The notes under the pieces were generated by a model, which was given only the letters and a program-made list of their open reading frames with translations, had not been told where the DNA came from and ran no database searches. Shown here piece after piece: positions 55,747-64,000 of a DNA stretch of 64,000 bases (position 1 is its first letter; every line of letters starts with the position of its first letter). Origin of the DNA: Kalmusia sp. IMI 367209 (Eukaryota > Ascomycota > Dothideomycetes > Pleosporales > Didymosphaeriaceae); NCBI GenBank assembly GCA_027946365.1, contig JAPEUQ010000005.1, forward strand, positions 1,984,001-2,048,000. Direction: 5' to 3'. Made by a program: the position numbers and the translations under genes.

Positions 55747-56976
55747 TTAGTGGCCACCAGTTGTTGGTAACTATCGTCACGGGTCAGTCTTGTTATTATG
55801 GATGTTAAGTGGAGAATACTTACACCGAGGTAGACCTTGAAAGAGTCGTAGATGAGCCATTGGAATGCCTGAGACAGTAAATTAGCGATTGTCCAACCAG
55901 AAGACTTTTGCGTGTGACTTACAGTTAAAGTACCGATCATAAAGATACGAACGGGGAGGCCGTTCCACAGACCGCTGAACCCGATCTTGCCATAGATTCG
56001 CGTCATCGCTTGTCCCGCACCCTCGCCAGCTTTCCGGTCCGAGTTCAGTTTCGAGACCATAACATCTACAGAGCGTTGGTAGTCGTTTCTAGCCACATCA
56101 AAGACCAAGACATACCTGCAGGATGCGAAACAACCGCACACCCGATACCCGCGATGTAGCCGCCCAGGAACGAGACACCCGTTTGCTGCAAGCCATTGTA
56201 AGACTCCTTAGGCTTTCCAAGATACTTATAAATCTGCTCGACCGTCTTCTCAAACGACGTAAACTTCACCATCGTATATGGAATCTGCCGCCCCCAAAGC
56301 GGATACAGCCCCTTATACAAACCGGCGACTCCCTCTTGACTAACGACCTTGCCCCAACCCTCGCGCAGGCTGTGCGCATACGGCGGAAGCGTCGTCTGCA
56401 TCCGCACCTTGATCGCCTCGAGCGGGCACAGCGCAATGTCCGCTAGGAATTCTGCGGAGGCTGACGCCGCGAGGTAGACGAGCGTCTTGTTGGTGTTGGG
56501 CGCGAGCTTGTCGCCGTACAGGTACTTGAATACTTCGTAGAAGCCGTATTTGCCGGCGCCCTGGAACGAGTAGCCGATGAAGGTAGGGGTCCAACCGAAG
56601 AAGACGCCGCGGAGGCCTTCTTGACGGTAAATCATGCGCCAGGCTTGGGTGTTGGATTTGTAGAGCTTGTCATCGACTTGGCGGCGGCATTTTACCTGTG
56701 GATGTTAGGGCGTGCTCAAGGTTTTGAGGCATATGATGGAAAGGAGTTCGCTATGTGTGGCATTGGGAGGAATTAGCTTACTAGGTCTAGAGGTGTGACC
56801 ATGGTATGTGTTGGTCCGCAAGCTGTGATTTCTTATTAGCATTGCTGTCACGATATGGGTGCTGAATACCACGTACCAACAATGCCTCCAACCGTGCAAG
56901 CAGCAAAGTACGTCCCAGAGAACAACTCAATCTTTCTCTGCGCCCCGCGCTCCAATTTCCCGCTCGTGCTCGCCAT
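55747..56976 (-). CDS. MIR1: Mitochondrial phosphate carrier
   Basis: Six exons, 56976-56877, 56822-56782, 56695-56116, 56065-55923, 55868-55824 and 55770-55747, give 310 residues, the family's usual length. All five introns are GT..AG and keep phase. The three carrier repeats show the signatures [20 protein letters not shown] and [24 protein letters not shown] and [17 protein letters not shown] are typical of phosphate carriers, and the C-terminus (SFKVYLGLPTTGGH) matches that group. It imports phosphate with protons across the inner mitochondrial membrane for ATP synthesis. The last coding exon is only 24 bases long, found by matching the expected LPTTGGH ending. Confidence 0.95.
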
Positions 56977-57716
56977 TGCTGGAAGTTCACACTTTCAATT
57001 CCTATACCAACAGAGCACAGCTCTTATCCGACGACAACAACTGTCACGTCGCAAGTCGCGTGCACTTTTCACAATACCGCTGAACAAAGCCTCAATGAAA
57101 GACCACCAGGATGCACGTCGGCCGTAGAATTATCCGAAGAGTAGAAAGCAGAAGTAATCAAGAGGAGAGCAGGGGATTGAGGCTCCGCCATATTTATTGC
57201 ACCGATACCTTGGTAGCTTGCTCTCCCGCAACATCCGTCGTGATGACGTCGATCGCTTGATCCGGGCGTGCATTAGCGCCGCTGACTAGGCCTTGTCAGC
57301 AAGCGAACTAAGGCTGCAGATTAAGCTCTCACTCATCAAGTTCGTACGAAGCTTGATCTTTTAACGATAGGGAATCGGCAAGTTGCATGCTTTGGGATTC
57401 AACGACTCGTACGGGCTTCCGGCCGTCTATAGCTGTCGATAGGTGGAATGTATCGGAGATTTATGATTTTGCTGATTTCGAAGTATCTTGTCAATGGACG
57501 CAAACCACAGGTGCGCGTACCTGAAATTACACATATCTACACCACGCGCCGCGATCCAAAGGACGCATACTCCAATACGAACAACTCGGAAGTACTATTC
57601 TACAATATGTGGTATCATCCAGAACACCGCTCATTCATTATGCCGTTTTCCTTTCCAAATCAAAGCAGAGACCCTGTGTAGATGATGCTTTAGCCAACGC
57701 CGAAAGTATGCTGCAC
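56977..57716. other. Spacer, promoter of the phosphate carrier
   Basis: No gene seen. An ORF at 57448-57681 on the plus strand has no domain or splice support and is not called. Confidence 0.45.
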
Positions 57717-59182
57717 TCAGTGGTGGTGTCCGACTTGTGTCAAGAGCGGTAGTAGCATGCCAGTGAGAACAATGGCGATGTCGGACTTGGAGAGGCCATT
57801 TTGTTGGGCGGAGTGGTGGTCTATGTAGCCATTGATTACGGGTTCTTCGTGGGAAGTGGTTGCCTCGGTCATAGAGTGCATGGCCACGTATCTGGTCTCA
57901 TCAGTATGCGAAGCGGTGACGTGCATGCCGATACTCACAAGAAGGTCCCTCCAGAGAACAACAATACCCATCCAGTCGTCCATGCCAGACCATCATCCCC
58001 ACCGAGGCGACCGCGGCCGAGTAAGTGGACAATAGCCCACGTCAACACTGCGCCTGCAGGCGCGGCCAAACTGAAGATAGCGAGATGTGTTCGTACTCTC
58101 CGTTTCGACAGGCCCTGCTTTAGCAACACGGCAGTCAGACCGAATGCGGCAGGAGCCTTATGAAGCATGATTGCTAGGAAAATAACGAGCGACAATGAGG
58201 TGGATGGAGCAGTCGAAGATGCCCCCAGCGCAATACCATCGGCGCACGAATGGATCACCAGTCCAATAGTGGTTGCAGATGAACGAGGGGCCGCGAGATG
58301 AGGCGGCAGCGGGGTGAGCGGTTCTGGTGGCGGAGAACCCGGATTCAAGGCGTGTAAGCTCACAGAGGACGAGTTATGTGGGCCTCGATGCAAATTCGAA
58401 AGCGAGATATGCAGCCTGTCATATTGTGGCTTTGCGGGCGAAAGCGCATCGGGGAGGTGATCCACGATAAACATAAGGATGAAGCCGAGAATCAGCGCGA
58501 CGCCAATGTGTCCATGTGGCCCTTCAATATCTGTCGTTACCGGCGGCGCCTCTTGCTCCTCCTCTTCAGGCCCATGCACGCGCGTATGCCCCTCTTTGTG
58601 GCCCTCAGTCGAGTCGTCATCGCCACCTTTCTGAGGTTGCGGGTGGTCCCCCTCCTGTTTGCCCTGCTGTTCTTTTTGTTTCTTGTCCGCGCGCTGCTTG
58701 TAGCTGTCCGGGGGTGCCTCCGGTGTCCGCCTTACAATGATGCTAGCTGTACGATGGTCTCTAGCGGCATCGTTCTTCGTGATATCTTTGCCCAGCGCCT
58801 CCAATGCATCTGCTCTCTGTGTTGCTGGGACAAACTCGGTCGGGTTGAGCGCTCCCTTTTGCTGGGTATGTACTGATGGGATCTTGGGCTGGGGATGCGG
58901 GACGTTGTGGGCGTGGCTCTTGATGGCGGCGCTGTACATGGTCTCGATGCCTTCTGGTATAATGACAATGAGCGATGCGCCCACGAGAACGCCGGCGCCG
59001 AGCAGCGAAACGGTGCGGAGCTGGCGCGGAGAGAGGCTGAAGGAAAGCGGAAGGATTCCAGCCAGAAAGGAGCTGCCATTGTCAGTATTCCTCCCGTTAT
59101 GTTATGTATGACACGTGTGAGGCACTCACGCAATTGCCATGATAATGCCCAGGGCGAGCAGCATGAACAGACCGTCCCACAT
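57717..59182 (-). CDS. ZIP-family metal transporter (ZIP9/ATX2-like)
   Basis: Three exons, 59182-59130, 59072-57939 and 57891-57717, give 453 residues. Both introns begin GTGAGT. Membrane helices include MWDGLFMLLALGIIMAIA, then LLGAGVLVGASLIVIIPEGI. There is a long His/Glu/Asp-rich cytoplasmic loop (HPQPQKGGDDDSTEGHKEGH). ZIP signature helices IGLVIHSCADGIALGAS and LVIFLAIMLHKAPAAFGL carry the metal-binding His and Asp/Lys positions. The C-terminus ends GMLLPLLTQVGHHH, as in ZIP9-type proteins. It probably moves zinc or manganese out of the Golgi or vesicles. It is divergent from HAT1. Confidence 0.9.
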
Positions 59183-59606
59183 GATGGCGGCTGACCCTTG
59201 TTGGGCACGTCTCAGACAAAAAGGAAAAGCAAAGAAAAGCGAAAAAATCGATTGGACAGATCACCGAAGGGTAGCTGACATTACTCGTGACACCACCTGT
59301 CACTGTCGCAAGGCGCGTGGGTGATTGTCTGGGAAGGGGAGGATGAGAGGAACGTTGGTCGAGCGGAAAGACCAGCTCACAACACTTTGAGTTTGGCCAA
59401 GCTGCATCTCTCCAGGGATTGCTCGTTTGGCTGGCGCTCCTTCGGTAAGGCTGATCGACCGGCGCTAAAACGCGTGCGCGCCGAGCTCCCAAGCGCGACT
59501 CGCGACTTTGCGCTTCAGTTTCCTCCATCCTGCTGCTCCCACCTTTGCGCGCGCGACGAAAACAGTGTTATCAGGATCCCCAGCGTGAAGCGCGCCATTG
59601 CCCACT
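59183..59606. promoter_or_regulatory. Divergent promoter, ZIP transporter / HAT1
   Basis: The two start codons diverge across 424 bases. The region is GC-rich with several GCGCG words near 59460-59560. No specific factor site is claimed. Confidence 0.5.
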
Positions 59607-61264
59607 ATGGATCTCGAAGATTGTGCGTATGACTGAACTCCACCTCGTCGCACTTCACTTACAGCTGCCTAGACATCACCAACTCAAACGAGTGCTTTGA
59701 GATCAACCTTACCCGCCCTCTTAAGAATGCGCCCTCTCCCGAACCCATATTCAGCGAGTCCTTCAACCCGACCTTTACCTACGCGATTTTCAACGAGAAA
59801 GAATCTATCATTGGATATAAAGAGCCTAGCATACAGCTCGACTTCCGCGCAAATGACATGAAGCCGTCGCTGAAAGTTGGGTTCGAGGAGAAGCTCGAGA
59901 TTCCGGAGGGCATGCTGCCTGAGGAAGACAAAGTCGACTTGGTGACCGTTTTCAACGGATTTCTCCCAGCCTGTAGGACCCTTGTCTTCTCAAACACATG
60001 CTGTTGCTAATAAGAAGTAGCTGTCATGAACCCTGCCGAAGCACCGGACGATGCCGCTCCGACGCCCGATCCAACATCCAGAGATTGGACGCCGCCGGGG
60101 AAGCAATTGCACAAGGTCGTCCATCACGGAAAACAGTTCGAAGTGTGGGTTGCGAACTTGTCAGATCCTGCTGCCAAAAAAATATGGGAGAATATGCAGA
60201 TATTGACCTTGTTATATATCGAGGGTGCGTCATTACCGGAGCTCGATGCAGACTGGTCGCTAGAGAGGTGGTCTCTCTACTTTCTCTACGAGATCACGCC
60301 CATCGAAGAAGATGGGTCGCCCTATACCCTTGCCGGATTCTCTACCACGTATCGCTATTGGGTATTTCCATCCTTCGACATTATGCGCGCTACCAAATCG
60401 CTTCCTTCGCCTCCCGCTAGCACCAATGGCGATGCTGGATGGAGTCCACCGCGGCTCACACAGGATTCTAAGACCTTCCTCTTCAATGAGCACATCGACC
60501 CTCTGGAACAGCCGTCGCGTGAACGCATCTCGCAATTTTTGATCCTCCCACCGTATCAAGGCCAGTCTCTCGGGGCGACATTATACTCGACCATATTTGC
60601 GGACCTGAGCAAGAAGCCGTACATCTTCGAGATACCCGTTGAAGATCCAAGCGAGGCATTTGATGCAATGCGCGACTTCAGTGATATCGTTTATCTCCGA
60701 ACACTGCCTACTTTCAAGTCGCTGACTATCCCGACGAACCTGCCCAACGACAAGCTTGCTAAGAATGCACCGATACCTCGCGATGAGATCCTAGGCAACG
60801 GCGCCGACCTAGCTCAACTCCGGCGTGATACGAAGATAGTAACACGCCAATTCAACCGCATGCTAGAACTCCATCTTCTGTCAACAATTCCCTCTGCCAA
60901 CCGTAAGAAGGCCCGCATCACGCGCAAAGCCAAGTCTACGAACGAGAACGACCGCAGATACTATTTCTGGCGACTTGCCCTCAAAGATAGGATATACCGC
61001 CAAAATCGTGACGCTTTGGAGCAGCTAGAAGATGCTGTAGAGCGGGTAGACAGGATCGAGATGGCGGTTGATGCCCAACAAGGGGAATACGAGGAGAGAC
61101 TGCAGGGCCTTGAAAAGAGGGCAAAGTGGAGTAATGGAGAGGCACAAGATGGATCGGGCTCCAGACCAAAGCGGAAGAGGGCTGTAGTGGACGATGATGA
61201 GGAGGATGATTGGGAAGATATTGATGAGGAAAGTGTGGCCAGCTCAAAGAAGATGAAAGTTTGA
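59607..61264 (+). CDS. HAT1: Histone acetyltransferase type B catalytic subunit
   Basis: Three exons, 59607-59622, 59673-59972 and 60021-61264, give 519 residues. Exon 1 is only 16 bases and encodes MDLED; the acceptor at 59671-59672 gives MDLEDYITNSNECFEIN. The alternative acceptor nine bases earlier would create a stop. The N-terminal Hat1 domain has NPTFTYAIFNEKESIIGYKE and IQLDFRANDMKPSL. The GNAT catalytic part has GFSTTYRYWVFPS and the acetyl-CoA loop ILPPYQGQSLGATLYSTIF. The tail is basic then acidic (RPKRKRAVVDDDEEDDWED) and likely carries a nuclear signal. It acetylates newly made histone H4 before deposition. Confidence 0.96.
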
Positions 61265-61588
61265 TGAAGGAAAATATGGCGTTTTGGGAGTTCGAAACTG
61301 GGCAAGGGCTGGGAGGCTTCATTGCGAGCTGAGTATAGATACCACATTTTTCATTGTCTGTCGATTCGAAACCATCTTCATATTTTCCTGGTGCATGTAT
61401 GAAGGAAAGTCATCATCCATAGCCTAGGTGTCCAAGTGAATGCTTTCTCACGTGGTTCGGTGTGTCGAAGCTCCGATGGTGGGGTATCGATAGCACCCCA
61501 CGCAAAACTTTGGGATTATGCGGAGGTGCATCGCATTCCCGCGTCTTCAAATCACTTTACAATCCTCTCCTAATCCCTCATCAGCACA
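61265..61588. other. Short spacer
   Basis: Lies between HAT1 and the GAR transformylase gene, both on the plus strand. No gene seen. Confidence 0.45.
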
Positions 61589-62304
61589 ATGGCCCAGCCA
61601 CAGCACAACCTCGTGGTCCTGATATCAGGCAATGGCTCCAACCTGCAAGCCCTCATCGACGCATGCGCCTCCTCCACACTCCCTAACACACGCATAACCC
61701 ACGTAATATCAAAGTACGCATGCACGCATCCATTATCCTCCGTCCCTTCCGAACCGACTAACCCGGATCGCCCAGCCGCAAAGCAGCCTACGGCCTCGAG
61801 CGCGCAGCCAAAGCTTCCATCCCAACAACCTACCACAACCTCATCCCCTACAAGCGCAAACACCCCCAAACCGATGCCGGCACCGCTGCCGCCCGCACAG
61901 AATACGACTCCGCGCTCGCGTCGCTCATCCTCGCGCTCCAGCCCCGGCCCCATGTCATCGTCTGCGCGGGCTGGATGCACATCCTCACGCCCGACTTCCT
62001 GAACCCTATCGCCGACGCGGACGTTAAAGTGATTAATCTACATCCTGCGCTGCCGGGGGAGTTTGCGGGCGCGGGCGCAATCGAGAGGGCGTGGGAAGCG
62101 GGGCAGAAGGAGGGATTGAAGAGGACGGGGGTTATGGTGCATGAGGTTATTGCGGAGGTGGATGCCGGGGAGGCGATTGTTACGGCGGAGGTGGAGTTGA
62201 GGGATGGGGAGAGTCTGGATGACCTGGAAGGGAGGATACATGAGGTGGAGCATGGGTTGATAGTGGAGGGGACGAGGAAGACGTTGGAGAAGATTAAGAT
62301 ATGA
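61589..62304 (+). CDS. ADE8: Phosphoribosylglycinamide formyltransferase (GAR transformylase)
   Basis: Two exons, 61589-61713 and 61776-62304, give 217 residues. The 62-base intron (GTACGC..CAG) keeps phase at ISN/RKAAYG. The substrate-binding motif is LISGNGSNLQALIDAC near residue 10. VIVCAGWMHILTPDFLNP and NLHPALPGEFAGAGAIERAW hold the formyl-transfer Asn/His region. A conserved acidic stretch is VMVHEVIAEVDAGEAIV. The enzyme adds a formyl group from 10-formyl-THF in step three of purine synthesis. In fungi it is a stand-alone protein, as here. Confidence 0.95.
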
Positions 62305-63030
62305 GGGGCAATGCTAGGGCTGAGTAGGAAAGCGGATGAATGTATGAAGTGGATGGTTTTGAGGTTATAGTGGGGAATAGGAGGATGTGAGTCTTTTGGC
62401 TCAGACCTGTTGGATCTGTGCGTTACCCAATGAGCGTAATGATAAAGTGGTCTGAATCAGAGTCACAGGAAGAGGCGAATCTGTCCTTTCTGTTTCTAAA
62501 ACCTTCGGCAATGCCGGTGCATAGCCTCTTGGAAAGGCAAAGTACAGGCCGGCAATGAAGTCACAGCACGATACCGGCGAAGATCATCAGAGTCAAAGTT
62601 CCATTTAGTCTTCTAAAAGCGTGAATGGTGATTTTAGCCTCTACCATTGGATCATAGACCAGATTTAGTAGCGAGCGGGATACTAACGTCACCTCCACAG
62701 AATTTAGAGCGACGGCGTGCCTAGGTCCGAGGCGCTGAAGACATATTCCCTCCGAAAATCCAGCATATGGCGGATATAGTGCCGAAGTCAGCAGTGTCTT
62801 TGGGCGTTTTTATTATCTTGCATAATTTATGCAACTACAAAAAATCCTGACCATAGTTCACAGGCAACTATCAGCAAAAACTGAATACCTCTCAGCCCCA
62901 AACATATTTCAAGCAGGTGACATGGTCGCTTTCAAGTCATTGTAACTTTGTGGCTCGTTTGCACTACACCGTGACATACTCGCCTCGTCCCACATGATAA
63001 CGCCGACCTCTTTTAGACAAGTGCTGATGT
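62305..63030. other. Intergenic, no gene seen
   Basis: No ORF with a domain; presumably the terminator region of the GAR transformylase gene and a promoter for what follows. Confidence 0.4.
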
Positions 63031-63483
63031 ATGGCGACGACACAATCACAACCTCGAATGCGCCATGTTCTAGGGAAATTAAAACCGAACTATTGCTCGG
63101 ACGATCTCGCATCAAGCCCCATGCTGGAAGATTACCATACCCACCATGTGGTACCTCAAACCTCGAACTCACGCATCACCACCGCACCTAGCTCTCCCAC
63201 CAATGCATCCCCTCGTATCCCCAGTCCTGTTCTCCACACGCAATTTCTCCATCGAATGTTTGCATATGAAACAACCCGGCCGACTGGATTTGACAGGCCT
63301 CCCGGGATCCGTAGACGCGTCCAGGTTGCACAGGACCCACGCATCAAATTTCCCTATGAGCAGCACGATGCCGTGCGACAACAATCGGGCGCCCCGATCC
63401 ATGATTCCATCGCGCACTTTGATATAACGCCCCGCCGGGGGCTTTCAGTCAGCTTACTTAGCACTCTTCTTATGAAGGCTTGA
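63031..63483 (+). CDS. Doubtful hypothetical protein
   Basis: An open frame of 150 residues, starting MATTQSQPRMRHVLGKLKPN, rich in Pro, Arg and His and without any recognised domain, signal peptide or membrane segment. Other frames are open in the same area, so it may be chance. It is listed because its length and ATG start make it the best candidate between the purine gene and the secreted protein. Confidence 0.25.
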   Translation: MATTQSQPRMRHVLGKLKPNYCSDDLASSPMLEDYHTHHVVPQTSNSRITTAPSSPTNASPRIPSPVLHTQFLHRMFAYETTRPTGFDRPPGIRRRVQVAQDPRIKFPYEQHDAVRQQSGAPIHDSIAHFDITPRRGLSVSLLSTLLMKA

Positions 63484-63627
63484 CATCTAGCCTGTTTAGA
63501 GCACTGTTGCGAACGCCTGAATAAAATATAAAAGTTGAACAGCCCAATCCTGAGCTTACTTCAACCGAAAAGCTCACACGAATATCAGGATCTAAGAGAA
63601 CCCTCGATTTGTACCATATTCGAAACA

Positions 63628-64000
63628 ATGCAATTCTCCGTCTTTCTGGCCATGTTGCTCACGGTCGTCACCACTGTCTTCGCCCAGGATTGTTGGAACA
63701 CTGACACAGTGACGTGCCGTGGGTACTTTGCCGACAAAACCAACGCTACGCTCGCTATCGCGAATGCCTGCTCTAAGATGTCTTGCACGCCGGGTAAAAC
63801 TCCGTCGCCGGCCACTGTCACTGGCGAGTTCCCCTTCTATATTACCTGTTAGAATCTTTCCTAATCTTTTGCTGCTAGGCATTGTCAAAGGCTTCCCTTA
63901 CACAGCGACGCTTCGCGTGGGTGCTTCATGTGCGGGCTTGAGCCCTTGGAGCACGGATGCTTGCGTGAACTTGTTCCAAACGTATCTTTATCCGAAGTGT
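63628..64000 (+). CDS. Small secreted cysteine-rich protein (3' end outside window)
   Basis: Signal peptide MQFSVFLAMLLTVVTTVFA is followed by QDCWNTDTVTCRGYFADKTN. Exon 1 (63628-63793) is joined by an 85-base intron (GTAAAA..CTAG) to exon 2 from 63879 (IVKGFPYTATLRVGASCAG, then STDACVNLFQTYLYPKC), which runs off the window. If the intron is not spliced the frame ends at 63852. At least seven Cys are spread over the mature part. Small size, secretion and Cys content are typical of candidate effectors or surface proteins. No family is recognised. The intron join is inferred; a 31-base alternative is too short to be likely. Confidence 0.6.

Noticed and set aside
57448..57681. Plus-strand ORF upstream of the ZIP gene's 3' end
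   Set aside because: Short, no domain, and no splice sites that would extend it.
63848..63878. A 31-base intron in the secreted protein gene
   Set aside because: It keeps frame but is shorter than any other intron here; the 85-base intron from 63794 also keeps frame and has a better donor.
1..64000. CRISPR arrays, tRNA or rRNA genes
   Set aside because: No spaced direct repeats were seen, and a by-eye search for tRNA B-box-like GGTTCGANNCC gave no full match. A covariance-model scan would be needed to be sure.

Overview
The window looks like nuclear DNA of a filamentous ascomycete (Pezizomycotina). The gene families and plant-cell-wall enzymes suggest a plant-associated Dothideomycete, possibly Pleosporales; that placement is inference. 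Supporting signs are introns mostly of 48-105 bases with GT..AG ends and CTRAC-type branch sites, and fungal families such as DUF3176, DUF4419, Zn2Cys6 regulators, an AA9 monooxygenase and CorA-like/ankyrin proteins. All exon joins below were worked out by hand from splice sites and reading phase.

Left third (1-31 kb). This part mixes intact genes with decayed ones. Intact: the 3' end of an unknown gene, an F-box protein, a three-exon O-methyltransferase, a five-exon unknown protein with one membrane segment, an AA9 lytic polysaccharide monooxygenase, a six-exon proline-rich cell-surface protein, a secreted M28 aminopeptidase, a CE1 acetylxylan esterase and a DUF4419 protein. Decayed: a DUF3176 membrane-protein gene with one in-frame TAA, an ankyrin gene with several stops, a Zn2Cys6 regulator that has lost zinc-binding cysteines, a nitrilase fragment and a DUF7730-like gene.

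Middle (33-47.7 kb). This is a compact, largely intact metabolic stretch: sugar transporter, Zn2Cys6 regulator, class-III aminotransferase, GH3 beta-glucosidase, a second sugar transporter divergent from the glucosidase, an Ap4A-phosphorylase-like protein and a Tubby-like protein. The transporters, regulator and glucosidase could form a sugar release and uptake module.

Decay zone (48.5-55.7 kb). CorA-like remnants flank the most unusual object here: a cullin-1-type N-terminal half that runs into ankyrin repeats and a fungal membrane-anchored C-terminus. It is damaged by a lost splice donor, a frameshift and a nonsense codon. AT-rich DNA and an (AAT)21 microsatellite follow. Several nonsense changes fit CpA-to-TpA mutation, as in repeat-induced point mutation.

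Right end (55.7-64 kb). Conserved housekeeping genes: mitochondrial phosphate carrier, ZIP-family metal transporter, HAT1 histone acetyltransferase and GAR transformylase. A doubtful ORF and a small secreted cysteine-rich protein cut by the window edge complete it.
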